From Paeniroseomonas aquatica (lineage in GTDB: Bacteria > Pseudomonadota > Alphaproteobacteria > Acetobacterales > Acetobacteraceae): a stretch of DNA of 64,000 nucleotides. The notes under the pieces were generated by a model. That model did no database searches, had not been told where the DNA came from, and worked only from the letters and a program-made list of their open reading frames with translations. Where the stretch lies: contig NZ_JAUFPN010000153.1 of NCBI RefSeq assembly GCF_030409335.1, positions 233,327 through 297,326 of the forward strand. The letters run 5' to 3'. Shown here one piece after another: positions 1 to 8,980 of the stretch. The position numbers and the translations under genes were made by a program. Each line of letters begins with the position of its first letter. The stretch's first letter is position 1.

Positions 1-193
1 CCCGGGCCATGGCGGCGGCATTGGCGGCGATCGCCGCCCGCACCGCCGCGCTGCCGTCGGCCGCCAGGAAGACCAGCAGCTCGGGCGTCGTGCCCGGCTG
101 GGCGGCCAGGGCGACGCGCGCCGCCTCCCCGCCGGTGCGGGCCAGGCGCTTGGCGTCCTCGTAGCCCGGCGGGGTGGAGGTGGGGCGGGGCAT
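1..193 (-). CDS. DUF2336 family protein, N-terminal fragment (continues beyond window)
   Basis: Only the first 64 residues lie in the window; the gene runs off the left edge. The visible part contains an AKRLARTGG segment, then AARVALAAQPGTTPELL and AAVRAAIAANAA. This is the short alpha-helical HEAT-like pattern seen at the start of DUF2336 proteins, which are common in alphaproteobacteria and poorly understood. The ATG (193-191) shares one base with the TGA of the upstream diguanylate cyclase gene, so the two are probably translationally coupled and may act in one signalling route. No function can be stated for DUF2336 itself. The family call rests on a short stretch. Confidence 0.6.
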   Translation of the reverse strand, partial: MPRPTSTPPGYEDAKRLARTGGEAARVALAAQPGTTPELLVFLAADGSAAVRAAIAANAAAMAR

Positions 194-1626
194 CAGCCCC
201 GCCCCGCCGGCGGGGCCTCGTGGCGCGGCTCCGGCGCCAGCCGCCAGCCGTTCCGGCCGCCGCGCTTGGCGGTGTACATGGCGGTATCGGCCCGGGCGAG
301 CAGCGTATCCGGCGTGTCCGAGCCATCCACCGCCCGCACCGCGCCGCCGATGCTGAAGGTCAGCGGCAGGGTGCAGCCGGGGATCAGCCCGGGCAGCACC
401 GCCACCGCGGTCCGGCACATCGCCCCGGCCCGCATCCCCGCCGCCTCGGCATCGGCATCCTGCAGCCAGACCGCGAATTCGTCGCCGCCGAAGCGGGCCA
501 CCAAATCGGTCGGCCGGACGATGTCGCGCAGCAGCCGGCCGACCGCGATCAGCGCCTGGTCGCCCGCCTCATGCCCCATCCGGTCGTTCAGCGGCTTGAA
601 ATTGTCGAGGTCGACGAAGAGCACCGCCCCGCCCGAGCGGGACGGCTCCATGTTCAGCCGCTCGAGCCGCCGGTGCAGATCCTCGAGGAAGGCGCGGCGG
701 TTCAGCAGGCCGGTCAGTGAATCGGTCCGCGCCTGCAGCTCCAGCTCCTGCTGCAGCGCCTGGTTGCCGAGCGCGACGAAGACCAGGTCCGCCGCCGAGG
801 CCAGCAGGTGCCGGTCGTCCGCGTCGAAGGGCCGCCCGCCCGGCGGCCGCCAGGCCAGCAGCGCATGCCGCGGCGCCCGGCGCTGCGGATGCGGCAGCAC
901 CGCCAGCGCCTCCTGCCCGGGCCCCTCGGCATAGCTCGGCACGTCGTCGTTCAGCAGGGTGCCGACCGCCTCCAGCAGCGATCCCGGGTCGTCGCCATGC
1001 CGGTGGGTCACCACCGGCAGGCCGGAGGGTCCCACCTCCAGCACCGCGGCGCCGGCGCAGCCGAGCGCCGGCGGCAGGGCCTCGAGGGTCGCGGCGAGCA
1101 TCCGCGGCGCCAGCACCTGCCGGCGGACCCGGCGCAGCAGCGTCTCCAGCGCCTGGGCGCGGCGCAGTCCGGCGGCCTGGGCATCGGCCTCCCGCACCTC
1201 GGCGGTGATGTCGCGGCCGATGCCGCGCAGCCCGGCGAAGCCGCCCGCGGCATCCAGCAGCGGTGCCACCGCCAGGCTGTAGCAGGCCGGCCCGCCCGTC
1301 GCCTGGCGCAGCCAGGCCCGGATGCCGCGGCCGCCGCCGGGCCGGCCGCCGGCCGGCGGGCGGAAGGGGTCGGGCTCGGTGTGCAGCAGCAGGTCGCTGG
1401 CCGGCTGGCCCAGCAGCGCGCCCTCCGGCCAGCCCAGCGCCGGATCCGGCGCCAGGAAGGTGAGGCGCCCCGCCGCATCCGTCTCGAAGGCCAGGTCGGC
1501 GGCGAGCTGGGTGAAGTCCCGCCAGCGCTGGCGGGATTCCAGCAGCGCGCCGCGCAGCACCGGCACCGTGGCCTGCGACGGGACGGCGGCGGGCGCGGGG
1601 GCAGGGGTGTCCTGGGCCATGTCCAT
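193..1626 (-). CDS. PAS-like sensor diguanylate cyclase (GGDEF protein)
   Basis: Predicted cytoplasmic diguanylate cyclase of 477 residues that makes cyclic di-GMP from two GTP. The N-terminal part (about 25-140) looks PAS-like, ending in the PAC-type segment LRGIGRDITAEVREA. A middle region (about 155-295) may be GAF-like. The GGDEF domain fills the C-terminal third, with an intact GGDEF motif at 380-384 and an RPTD inhibitory-site motif at 371-374. It should therefore be active and subject to product inhibition. No EAL domain and no membrane segment are seen. The start is taken at ATG 1626; the next ATG is two codons further in. The stop overlaps the start of the DUF2336 gene. The signal sensed is unknown. 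Confidence 0.88.
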   Translation of the reverse strand: MDMAQDTPAPAPAAVPSQATVPVLRGALLESRQRWRDFTQLAADLAFETDAAGRLTFLAPDPALGWPEGALLGQPASDLLLHTEPDPFRPPAGGRPGGGRGIRAWLRQATGGPACYSLAVAPLLDAAGGFAGLRGIGRDITAEVREADAQAAGLRRAQALETLLRRVRRQVLAPRMLAATLEALPPALGCAGAAVLEVGPSGLPVVTHRHGDDPGSLLEAVGTLLNDDVPSYAEGPGQEALAVLPHPQRRAPRHALLAWRPPGGRPFDADDRHLLASAADLVFVALGNQALQQELELQARTDSLTGLLNRRAFLEDLHRRLERLNMEPSRSGGAVLFVDLDNFKPLNDRMGHEAGDQALIAVGRLLRDIVRPTDLVARFGGDEFAVWLQDADAEAAGMRAGAMCRTAVAVLPGLIPGCTLPLTFSIGGAVRAVDGSDTPDTLLARADTAMYTAKRGGRNGWRLAPEPRHEAPPAGRG

Positions 1627-1756
1627 GCCGCGGACCTTGAACCGCCCCGCTGAAGGACCGGTTAACCCCGGCGCTCCCCTGCCGCGTTGACAGCGGCGCG
1701 CCGGCATCGGCATGGTCCGCCGCCATTCCCCGCAGCGCCGCCGAGGACCTTGCCCC

Positions 1757-2592
<836 letters not shown>

Positions 2593-2593
<1 letters not shown>

Positions 2594-3726
2594 TGTCGAA
2601 CACCCCCACCGACCCGGTGCCGCTGGCCCAGGCGCTGATCCGCTGCCCGAGCGTCACCCCGGCCGATGCCGGGGCGCTGGGTGTGCTGGAGGCGGCCCTC
2701 GCCCCGCTCGGCTTCGCCTGCCACCGCATGCGCTTCGGCGAGACCGAGAACCTGTTCGCCCGGCGCGGCACCGAAAGCCCGCATTTCTGCTACGCCGGCC
2801 ATACCGACGTGGTCCCGCCGGGCGAGCAGGGCTGGACCGACGGCCCCTTCTCGGGCGTCGTCCGCGACGGCACGCTCTACGGCCGCGGCGCCTGCGACAT
2901 GAAGGGCGGCATCGCCGCCTTCGTCGCCGGCCTCACCGACTTCCTCGCCGCCAACCCCAACCACGCCGGCAGCATCAGCCTGCTGATCACCGGCGACGAG
3001 GAAGGCCCGGCCAAGGACGGCACCACCCGCGTGCTCGACTGGATGGCCGAGACCGGCCACATCCCCGACATGGCGCTGGTGGGGGAGCCCACCTCGCGCG
3101 CCGCACTCGGCGACATCGTCAAGGTCGGCCGCCGCGGCAGCATGACCGCCTACATCACCCTGTTCGGCACCCAGGGCCACAGCGCCTATCCGCAGCGCGC
3201 CGACAACCCGATCCACCGCCTTGTCCGCGTCCTGCACCGGCTCACCGCCGCGCCGATCGACCAGGGCAGCGAATTCTTCGAGGCGACGACGCTTCAGGTC
3301 ACCGGCTTCGACGTCGGCAACACCGCGAACAACGTCATCCCCGCCGAGGCGCGGGCGATGCTGAACATCCGCTTCAACGACCTCCACACCAGCGCCGGCC
3401 TGACCGAGCATCTCCATGCCGCCCTCCGCGCCGAGGGGGCCCGCTACGAGATGCGCATCGACTGCTCCGGCGAGAGTTTTTTGACGTCGCCCGGCCCCTT
3501 CGTGGATGGCCTGCAGCGCGCAGTGGAACGCGCCACCGGCCGCCCCGCCACGCTCGATACCGGCGGCGGCACCTCGGACGCCCGCTTCATCGCCCGCTTC
3601 TGCCCGGTGGCCGAGCTCGGCGGCGTCGGCTCAACGATGCACAAGGTCGATGAATGCGTCCCCGTCGCGGAACTCCGCGACCTCGCCACGCTCTATCGCC
3701 TGGTCCTCGAGGAGAGCCTGCGCTGA
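2593..3726 (+). CDS. dapE: succinyl-diaminopimelate desuccinylase
   Basis: Dinuclear zinc M20-family hydrolase (377 residues) that removes succinate from N-succinyl-L,L-diaminopimelate, following DapD in the same pathway. Metal and catalytic motifs are intact: YAGHTDVVPPG (H70, D72), GRGACDMKGG (D102), GDEEGPAKDGT (E136, E137) and the C-terminal HKVDECV histidine. The dimerisation or lid domain sits in the middle, with GTQGHSAYPQ. It starts at the ATG inside the dapD stop. The next gene begins 53 bases later on the same strand and may be co-transcribed. Confidence 0.97.
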
Positions 3727-3779
3727 GCCTGCCGCCCCCGCCTGCCGGCCCCCCACCGCTCGGCCCGCCGCCGCTGAAG

Positions 3780-4334
3780 ATGGTGATCGAGGCCGGGCTG
3801 CGCGGGGCGCTGCTGCTGGCGCGCGGCCGGCCCGAGGGGCTAATGCTGATCGAGGCGGGCCCGGGCGGCGTCGCCCGCAGCTTCTGGGCCGCGGCGCTCT
3901 GCCTGCCCGGCTTCCTGGCGCTGCGGCTCTTCGCCTGGGCCGAGGTCGGCCCGGCGAGCCTCGGCCGCGGGCTGACGGCGGAGCTGCTGGGCTATGCCTG
4001 CACCTGGGCCGGCTTCGCCCTGGCCACCCTGCCGCTGGCCGAGGCCAGCGGCCGGAAGGCCGAATGGCCGCAGTTCATCGCCGCCTGGAACTGGGCCAAT
4101 GTGGTGCAGTACCTGGTGCTGCTGGCGCTGACCGTGCCGGCCTCGCTCGGCCTGCCGCCGCTGCTGGCGCATGGGCTCGGGCTGGCGGCGCTGGGCTATG
4201 CGCTCTGGCTCGAATGGTTTGTCGCCAAGTCGGCGCTGCGCATCGCCGGCGGCCGGGCGGCGGCCTTCGTGCTGCTCGACCTCGCGCTCGGCATCTTCGT
4301 CGGCGGGCTGGTGGCGCGGCTGACGGAAGGCTGA
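3780..4334 (+). CDS. unknown integral membrane protein, about 184 residues
   Basis: Not recognised as a named family. The predicted protein is very hydrophobic, with likely membrane segments near residues 35-55, 65-85, 105-130 and 155-180. A polar segment with SGRKAEWPQFIAAWNWANVVQY lies between two of them; this tryptophan-rich loop is the most distinctive part. The start is uncertain: the first ATG is at 3780 with no good ribosome-binding site, and translation could begin further upstream in the proline-rich stretch after dapE. It lies between dapE and the LRR-kinase gene, only 8 bases before the latter, so it is probably in the same transcript. No function is proposed. Confidence 0.65.
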   Translation: MVIEAGLRGALLLARGRPEGLMLIEAGPGGVARSFWAAALCLPGFLALRLFAWAEVGPASLGRGLTAELLGYACTWAGFALATLPLAEASGRKAEWPQFIAAWNWANVVQYLVLLALTVPASLGLPPLLAHGLGLAALGYALWLEWFVAKSALRIAGGRAAAFVLLDLALGIFVGGLVARLTEG

Positions 4335-4342
4335 GGCCGGCG

Positions 4343-5647
4343 ATGCGCCCGGATGCGCTGCACGCCCTTCGCCGCGGCGACCTCGCCGGGGCGCGCAGCC
4401 TGCGCCTGGCCGGGCTCGGGCTGACGGAATTCCCCGCGGAGATCCTCGGCCTCGCCGATACGCTGGAATTGCTCGACCTCAGCGGCAATGCGCTGGCGGC
4501 GCTGCCGCCGTCCTTCGGCCGGCTGCGCCGGCTGCGGGTCTTCTTCGGCTCGGGCAACCGCTTCGGCCGGCTGCCGCCGGTGCTGGGGGATTGCCTGGCC
4601 TTGAGCCAGCTCGGCTGCCGCGGCAGCGCCCTCGCCGAGGTCCCGGCCGAGGCGCTGCCGCCGGCGCTGCGCTGGCTCACCCTGACCGACAACCACCTGG
4701 CCAGCCTGCCCGCGGCGCTCGGGGAACGGCCGGCGCTGCAGAAGCTGATGCTCTCCGGCAACCGGCTGGACCGGCTCCCCGAGGGGCTGGCCGGCGCCGG
4801 CCGCCTCGAGCTGCTGCGCATCGCCGCCAACCGCTTCGCGACGCTGCCGCCCTGGGTCGGGGCGCTGCCGTCGCTGGCCTGGCTGGCCATGGCCGGCAAC
4901 CCTTGCGAGGGCCCAGGGAAGGACCCCAGGGAGGACCCCGGGGCGGTGCCCGCCGCCACGCCGGTGGCCTGGTCGGATCTGGTGCCCGGGGCGCTGCTGG
5001 GGGAGGGCGCCTCCGGCCGGGTCCATGCGGCGGCATGGGACGGTCGCCCGGTGGCGCTCAAGCTGTTCAAGGGCGCCATGACCAGCGACGGCCTGCCGGA
5101 GCGGGAGATGGCCGCCTGCCTCGCCGCCGGCGGCCACCCCAACCTGATCGGCGCGCTGGGCCGGCTGACCGGGCATCCCGAGGCGCTGCAGGGCCTGGTC
5201 ATGCCGCTGCTGCCGGTTGCCTGGCGGGTGCTGGCCGGGCCGCCGAGCCTCGAGAGCTGCAGCCGCGATGTCTATGACCCGGCGCTGCGGCTGGATGCGG
5301 AGGTGGCGCTGCGGCTCGCCCGCGGCATCGGCGCGGCGGCGGCGCACCTGCATGGGCGCGGCCTGCTGCATGGCGACCTCTATGCCCACAACGTGCTCTG
5401 GGACGGCACGGCGGGGGCGGCGGTGCTGAGCGACCTCGGCGCCGCCGCCTGCCTGCCGTCCGGCGCCCTGGGCGAGAGGCTGCAACGGATCGAGGTGCGG
5501 GCCTGGGGGCTGCTGCTCGGCGAATTGCTCGACCGCTGCGCGGCGGCGCCGGCGGCCGCCCGGGCGATGGAGGCGGCCTGCGTGCAGCCCGAGGTCGCCG
5601 CCCGGCCGCTGCTGGCCGAGGCGCTGGCGATGCTGCCGGCGGCCTAG
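4343..5647 (+). CDS. leucine-rich repeat protein kinase
   Basis: A 434-residue cytoplasmic protein. Residues about 20-195 are eight or so leucine-rich repeats of the bacterial LxxLxLxxNxLxxLP type. After a short PGKDPREDP linker, residues about 210-430 form a protein-kinase-like domain. Key kinase residues are retained: glycine loop GEGASGRV (from G220), VALK lysine K240, catalytic-loop HGDLYAHNV (D344, N349; HGD replaces HRD) and metal-binding DLG at D364 (replaces DFG). It therefore looks active rather than a pseudokinase. No signal peptide or membrane helix is seen. It follows the unknown membrane protein by 8 bases. LRR-kinase fusions of this sort occur in some proteobacteria, but the substrate is unknown. 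The TAG stop lies inside a CTAGAGC motif that opens the downstream hairpin. Confidence 0.85.
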   Translation: MRPDALHALRRGDLAGARSLRLAGLGLTEFPAEILGLADTLELLDLSGNALAALPPSFGRLRRLRVFFGSGNRFGRLPPVLGDCLALSQLGCRGSALAEVPAEALPPALRWLTLTDNHLASLPAALGERPALQKLMLSGNRLDRLPEGLAGAGRLELLRIAANRFATLPPWVGALPSLAWLAMAGNPCEGPGKDPREDPGAVPAATPVAWSDLVPGALLGEGASGRVHAAAWDGRPVALKLFKGAMTSDGLPEREMAACLAAGGHPNLIGALGRLTGHPEALQGLVMPLLPVAWRVLAGPPSLESCSRDVYDPALRLDAEVALRLARGIGAAAAHLHGRGLLHGDLYAHNVLWDGTAGAAVLSDLGAAACLPSGALGERLQRIEVRAWGLLLGELLDRCAAAPAAARAMEAACVQPEVAARPLLAEALAMLPAA

Positions 5648-5693
5648 AGCAAACTCCGATCTGATGGACGCATCAGGCCGGAGATATTTGCTC
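5647..5693. repeat. long imperfect hairpin A between convergent genes (REP-like or terminator)
   Basis: Nested stem: GAGCAAA (5647-5653) pairs with TTTGCTC (5687-5693), CTCCG (5654-5658) with CGGAG (5679-5683), and CTGATG (5661-5666) with CATCAG (5671-5676) around a GACG loop. In all, 18 base pairs with small internal loops. The first base is the last base of the LRR-kinase stop codon. There is no T-run, so it is either a REP-type element or a structural end for the mRNA. Confidence 0.6.
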
Positions 5694-5707
5694 GCCAGAA
5701 CAACAGG

Positions 5708-5751
5708 CTAGAGCGGGCTCCGTGAGCCACTGCGAACGGAAACCGCTCTAG
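5708..5751. repeat. hairpin B with CTAGAGCGG / CCGCTCTAG ends
   Basis: Perfect 9-bp outer stem CTAGAGCGG (5708-5716) with CCGCTCTAG (5743-5751), then a two-base internal loop and an inner TCCGT (5719-5723) / ACGGA (5736-5740) stem. The right end contains the truA stop codon (TAG read on the minus strand, 5750-5748). CTAG is normally rare in such genomes, which suggests a dispersed palindromic repeat. It may also act as a two-way transcription end. Confidence 0.6.
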
Positions 5752-6509
5752 ACCCAGTCGGGCTCCTGCGCGTAGCGCACGAAGCCGAAGCACAGCCCCT
5801 CGGCCGGCGCCGTCTGCCCGGCCCGGGTCCGGTCGGCGCCGTCCAGCACCCGCCGCGGCCATTCGACGCCGCGCTTGCCCTGGCCGACCTCCAGCAGGGT
5901 GCCGGCGAGGTTGCGGATCTGGTGGTGCAGGAAGCTGCGGGCCTCGGCCACGATCACCACCTCGTCGCCCTGCCGGCTGACCTCCAGCCGGTCGAGGGTG
6001 CGCATCGCGCTTTTCGCCTGGCAGGCGGCGGCGCGGAAGGCGGAGAAGTCGTGCCGCCCCAGCAGGCGCTGCGCGGCGTCGTGCATCGCCGCCGCATCGA
6101 GCCGCTGCTGCACGTGCCAGACCCGGCCCAGCTCCAGCGCCGGCCGCGCCCGGCGGTTGAGGATGCGGTAGCGGTAGCCGCGGTGGATGGCCGAGAAGCG
6201 GGCATTCCAGCCCGCGGGGGCCAGGGCCGCGGCCACCACCGCCACCGGATGCGGCCTTGTGTGGAAGTTCAGCGCCTCCCGCAGCCGCTCGGGCGGCAGC
6301 TCGCGGTCGATCCCGAGCTGCGCCACCTGGCCTTCGGCATGCACCCCGGCATCGGTCCGCCCGGCGGCGACCGAGGCCGGGACCACCCCGCCGTTCAGCT
6401 TCGCCGCCGCCTCCTCCAGCACCTGCTGGACCGAGAGCCCGTTCTCCTGCCGCTGCCAGCCGACGAAGGGGCCGCCGTCGTATTCCAGGGTCAGGGCGTA
6501 GAGGGGCAC
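5748..6509 (-). CDS. truA: tRNA pseudouridine(38-40) synthase
   Basis: TruA isomerises uridines 38, 39 and 40 in the tRNA anticodon stem-loop. The protein has 253 residues, typical length. The catalytic aspartate is D53 in AGRTDAGVHA. Other family signatures are LEYDGGPFVGWQRQ at the N-terminus, YRYRILNR in the middle and the C-terminal SFLHHQIRNLAGTL segment. It starts at GTG 6509, which shares one base with the fmt stop (TAGTG), making it the last gene of def-fmt-truA. This gene order is common in alphaproteobacteria. Confidence 0.96.
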   Translation of the reverse strand: MPLYALTLEYDGGPFVGWQRQENGLSVQQVLEEAAAKLNGGVVPASVAAGRTDAGVHAEGQVAQLGIDRELPPERLREALNFHTRPHPVAVVAAALAPAGWNARFSAIHRGYRYRILNRRARPALELGRVWHVQQRLDAAAMHDAAQRLLGRHDFSAFRAAACQAKSAMRTLDRLEVSRQGDEVVIVAEARSFLHHQIRNLAGTLLEVGQGKRGVEWPRRVLDGADRTRAGQTAPAEGLCFGFVRYAQEPDWV

Positions 6510-7414
6510 TACCCGAGCACCGTTCCTACCGGCAGCGGGAACCCCCGCAGGAAATCCGCGACCGGCATCGGCCCACGCCCCGGCCGCTGCAGCCGCAGCA
6601 GCCGCAGCGCGCCCTCGCCGCAGGCGACCAGCCCGGCCGCATCCAGCACGGTGCCCGGCGCGCCGGACCCCTCGGCGGGGGCGGCCTCCAGCACCCGGAT
6701 CGCCTCGCCGCCCTGGCGGAAGGCGGTGCCCGGCCAGGGGTTCAGCGCCCGCACCCGGCGGTCCAGCGCCGCGGCCGGCAGCGACCAGTCGAGCCGGGCG
6801 TCGTCCTTGGTCAGCTTCGGGGCATAGGTCATGCCGGCCTCGGGCTGCGGCACCGCCGGCGGGTCGCGCTCCAGCGCCTCCAGCACCAGCCGCGCGCCCA
6901 GCTCGGCCAGGGTGTCGTGCAGCTCCGGCGTCGTGGACCGCGGGCCGATCGGCACCGTGCCGCGCAGCAGCATCGGGCCGGTGTCCAGCCCCGCGTCCAT
7001 CTGCATGATGGTGACGCCGGTCTCGGCGTCGCCGGCCAGGATCGCGGCATGGATCGGCGCCGCCCCGCGCCAGCGCGGCAGCAGCGAGGCGTGGATGTTG
7101 AGGCAGCCGCGCCGCGGCGCCGCGAGCATGGCCTGCGGCAGGATCAGCCCATAGGCCGCGACGACGGCCGCCTCCAGCCCGAGCGCGGCGAAGGCGGCGT
7201 GCTCGGCCGCGTCCTTGCGCAGCCGGGCCGGGGTCCGCACCGGCAGGCCCAGCGCCAGCGCCGCCCGGTGGACCGGGCAGGGGGCCTCCCGCTGCCCGCG
7301 CCCGGCCGGGCGCGGCGGCTGGCAGTAGACCGCGGCGATCTCGTGGCCCGCCGCCTGCAGCGCCCGCAGCGCCGGCACCGCGAAATCCGGGCTGCCCATG
7401 AAGGCGAGCCGCAT
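6509..7414 (-). CDS. fmt: methionyl-tRNA formyltransferase
   Basis: Formylates initiator Met-tRNA using 10-formyl-tetrahydrofolate. The protein has 301 residues. The N-terminal Rossmann-type catalytic domain has [16 protein letters not shown], the AAYGLILP segment and the signature [16 protein letters not shown] with the catalytic asparagine and histidine. The C-terminal OB-type tRNA-binding domain has [13 protein letters not shown]. It is coupled at both ends: its ATG overlaps the def stop and its stop overlaps the truA start. With def it covers addition and removal of the formyl group at translation initiation. Confidence 0.97.
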   Translation of the reverse strand: MRLAFMGSPDFAVPALRALQAAGHEIAAVYCQPPRPAGRGQREAPCPVHRAALALGLPVRTPARLRKDAAEHAAFAALGLEAAVVAAYGLILPQAMLAAPRRGCLNIHASLLPRWRGAAPIHAAILAGDAETGVTIMQMDAGLDTGPMLLRGTVPIGPRSTTPELHDTLAELGARLVLEALERDPPAVPQPEAGMTYAPKLTKDDARLDWSLPAAALDRRVRALNPWPGTAFRQGGEAIRVLEAAPAEGSGAPGTVLDAAGLVACGEGALRLLRLQRPGRGPMPVADFLRGFPLPVGTVLG

Positions 7415-7941
7415 CAGTCCCGCACCTTGGCCTTGAGCTCCTTGGCCAGCTTGCGCAGCAGCATGTTCCGCTTCAGGGCGCTGATGTGGTCGACGAAGAG
7501 CACGCCGTCGAGGTGGTCGACCTCGTGCTGCAGGCAGGTCGCAAGCAGCCCCTCCGCCTCGATCTCGCGCCTGGCGCCGCCGAGGTCGAGGTAGCGCAGC
7601 TTCACCCGGGCCGGGCGGGTCACCTCGGCGAATTGGCCGGGCAGGGAGAGACAGCCCTCCTCCCGCGCCGCCAGCTCCTTGCTCGCGGCGACGATCTCGG
7701 GGTTCACCAGCACCATCGGGTCCGGCGTGTCGTCCTTCTGCAGGTCGACCACCACCAGGCGCAGCAGCGTGCCCACCTGCGGCGCCGCGAGGCCGATGCC
7801 CGGGGCCTTGTACATGGCGTCCAGCATGCGCGGCGCGAGGGCGCGGACGGCATCGCCATCCGCCGGCGCGACGGCGCGCGCCTTGGCCCGAAGGCGGGGG
7901 TCGGGAACCAGGAGGATCGGCAGGGTTTCAGGGTCTGTCAT
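7414..7941 (-). CDS. def: peptide deformylase
   Basis: Metalloenzyme (175 residues) that removes the formyl group from nascent proteins. All three motifs are present: [10 protein letters not shown] (48-57), EEGCLSLPG with metal ligand C97, and HEVDHLDG with H139, catalytic E140 and H143. The start at ATG 7941 ([10 protein letters not shown]) gives the normal length; longer readings upstream enter the intergenic region. First gene of the def-fmt-truA operon. Its promoter region lies between 7942 and 8065, shared with the divergent Hsp20-type gene. Confidence 0.97.
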   Translation of the reverse strand: MTDPETLPILLVPDPRLRAKARAVAPADGDAVRALAPRMLDAMYKAPGIGLAAPQVGTLLRLVVVDLQKDDTPDPMVLVNPEIVAASKELAAREEGCLSLPGQFAEVTRPARVKLRYLDLGGARREIEAEGLLATCLQHEVDHLDGVLFVDHISALKRNMLLRKLAKELKAKVRD

Positions 7942-8065
7942 GGCGGATGGGCGATGTAGCCCCGGCGCCACCCCCTTGCAACCGAAGCCGCCGCCGACAA
8001 CATCTGGACCCGGCCGGATGCTTCGGGTCCGGCCGCCCGCTTCGCTCCACCTGAGGAGGCTCCGC

Positions 8066-8575
8066 GTGTCGCGTCCATCGGTTTTCGGCTCACCGCTGTT
8101 CCTCGGCTTCGACCACCTGGAACAGATGCTCGACCGCGTCGCCAAGAATTCGGATGGCTACCCGCCCTACAACATCGAGCAGACCGCGGAGAACCGGCTG
8201 CGGATCAGCCTGGCGGTCGCCGGCTTCTCGATGGACGACCTGCAGATCACCCAGGAAGACAACCAGCTGGTGATCCGCGGCCGCCAGCGGGACGACAGCG
8301 AGGGCCGGATCTTCCTCCACCGCGGCATCGCCGCCCGCCAGTTCCAGCGGGCCTTCGTGCTGGCGGAGGGGATCGAGGTCGAGGGCGCCTGGCTGGACAA
8401 CGGGCTGCTGCACGTGGACCTGCAACGGCCGCAGCCGGAAGTCCGGGTCCGCAGCATCCCGATCAACGGCAGCCAGGGCCACCACGCCGCGCCCAGGGGC
8501 GCGGTGCCGTCCCGCGGGATGGGGGCGAAGGTCGCCGCCATGCCGATCGTCGAGGGGCGGAGCAACCGCGGCTGA
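8066..8575 (+). CDS. Hsp20 / alpha-crystallin family small heat-shock protein
   Basis: A 169-residue ATP-independent holdase chaperone. The alpha-crystallin domain (about 35-130) shows YNIEQTAENRLRISLAVAGF, DDLQITQEDNQLVIRGRQ and GLLHVDLQRPQPE. A variable tail with glycine and alanine follows. It probably starts at GTG 8066, because GAGGAGG (8053-8059) lies six bases upstream. It is divergent from def and is followed 85 bases later by a DUF1150 gene; Hsp20-DUF1150 pairs are common in alphaproteobacteria. No ROSE-type thermometer element was recognised in the short leader. Confidence 0.9.
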   Translation: MSRPSVFGSPLFLGFDHLEQMLDRVAKNSDGYPPYNIEQTAENRLRISLAVAGFSMDDLQITQEDNQLVIRGRQRDDSEGRIFLHRGIAARQFQRAFVLAEGIEVEGAWLDNGLLHVDLQRPQPEVRVRSIPINGSQGHHAAPRGAVPSRGMGAKVAAMPIVEGRSNRG

Positions 8576-8660
8576 CGCTTTGGGGCGTGCCATTGCGGCC
8601 GACCGCCGCCGGGCGCCCCGCCGCATGGGCCATTCGGCCATGCCAACAGGAGAGACCGTT

Positions 8661-8906
8661 ATGAACCATGATTTCTCGTCCGATGCCCCGCCCGCCGCGG
8701 CCTTCGCGCTGCGCCACCTCTCGATGGCCGACTGGGCCCGGTTCGGCGTGCAGCAGATCGCCTATATCCGCCCGGTGGTGGTGAACGGCGTCGCCGCCAT
8801 CTCCATCCATGCCGCCGACGGCACCCCGATCGGGGCGGCGCCGAACGCGGAAGCGGCGATCGCCGCCATCGAGCAGCACGAGCTGGCCGCCGTCCTGGTG
8901 CACTGA
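8661..8906 (+). CDS. DUF1150 family protein
   Basis: Small acidic protein of 81 residues. The core ALRHLSMADWARFGVQQIAY, followed by IHAADGTPIG and a helical end, matches DUF1150, a family found next to Hsp20 genes in alphaproteobacteria and of unknown role. The start at ATG 8661 is fixed by AGGAGAG six bases upstream. A strong terminator follows the stop. A part in stress response is inferred from its neighbour only. Confidence 0.85.
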   Translation: MNHDFSSDAPPAAAFALRHLSMADWARFGVQQIAYIRPVVVNGVAAISIHAADGTPIGAAPNAEAAIAAIEQHELAAVLVH

Positions 8907-8938
8907 GCCGCCGGGCGGCTCGTCCGGGCGAAGCCTAG

Positions 8939-8970
8939 GGGCCGCGATGCCGGGCATCGCGGCCCTTTTT
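8939..8970 (+). terminator. rho-independent terminator after the Hsp20-DUF1150 genes
   Basis: GC-rich stem GGGCCGCGATGCC (8939-8951) with its complement at 8953-8965, followed at once by TTTTT (8966-8970). A few central pairs must open to form the loop. It is placed 32 bases after the DUF1150 stop and, being nearly palindromic, may also help end the convergent hpf transcript. Confidence 0.9.
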
Positions 8971-8980
8971 CATGCCGGGC

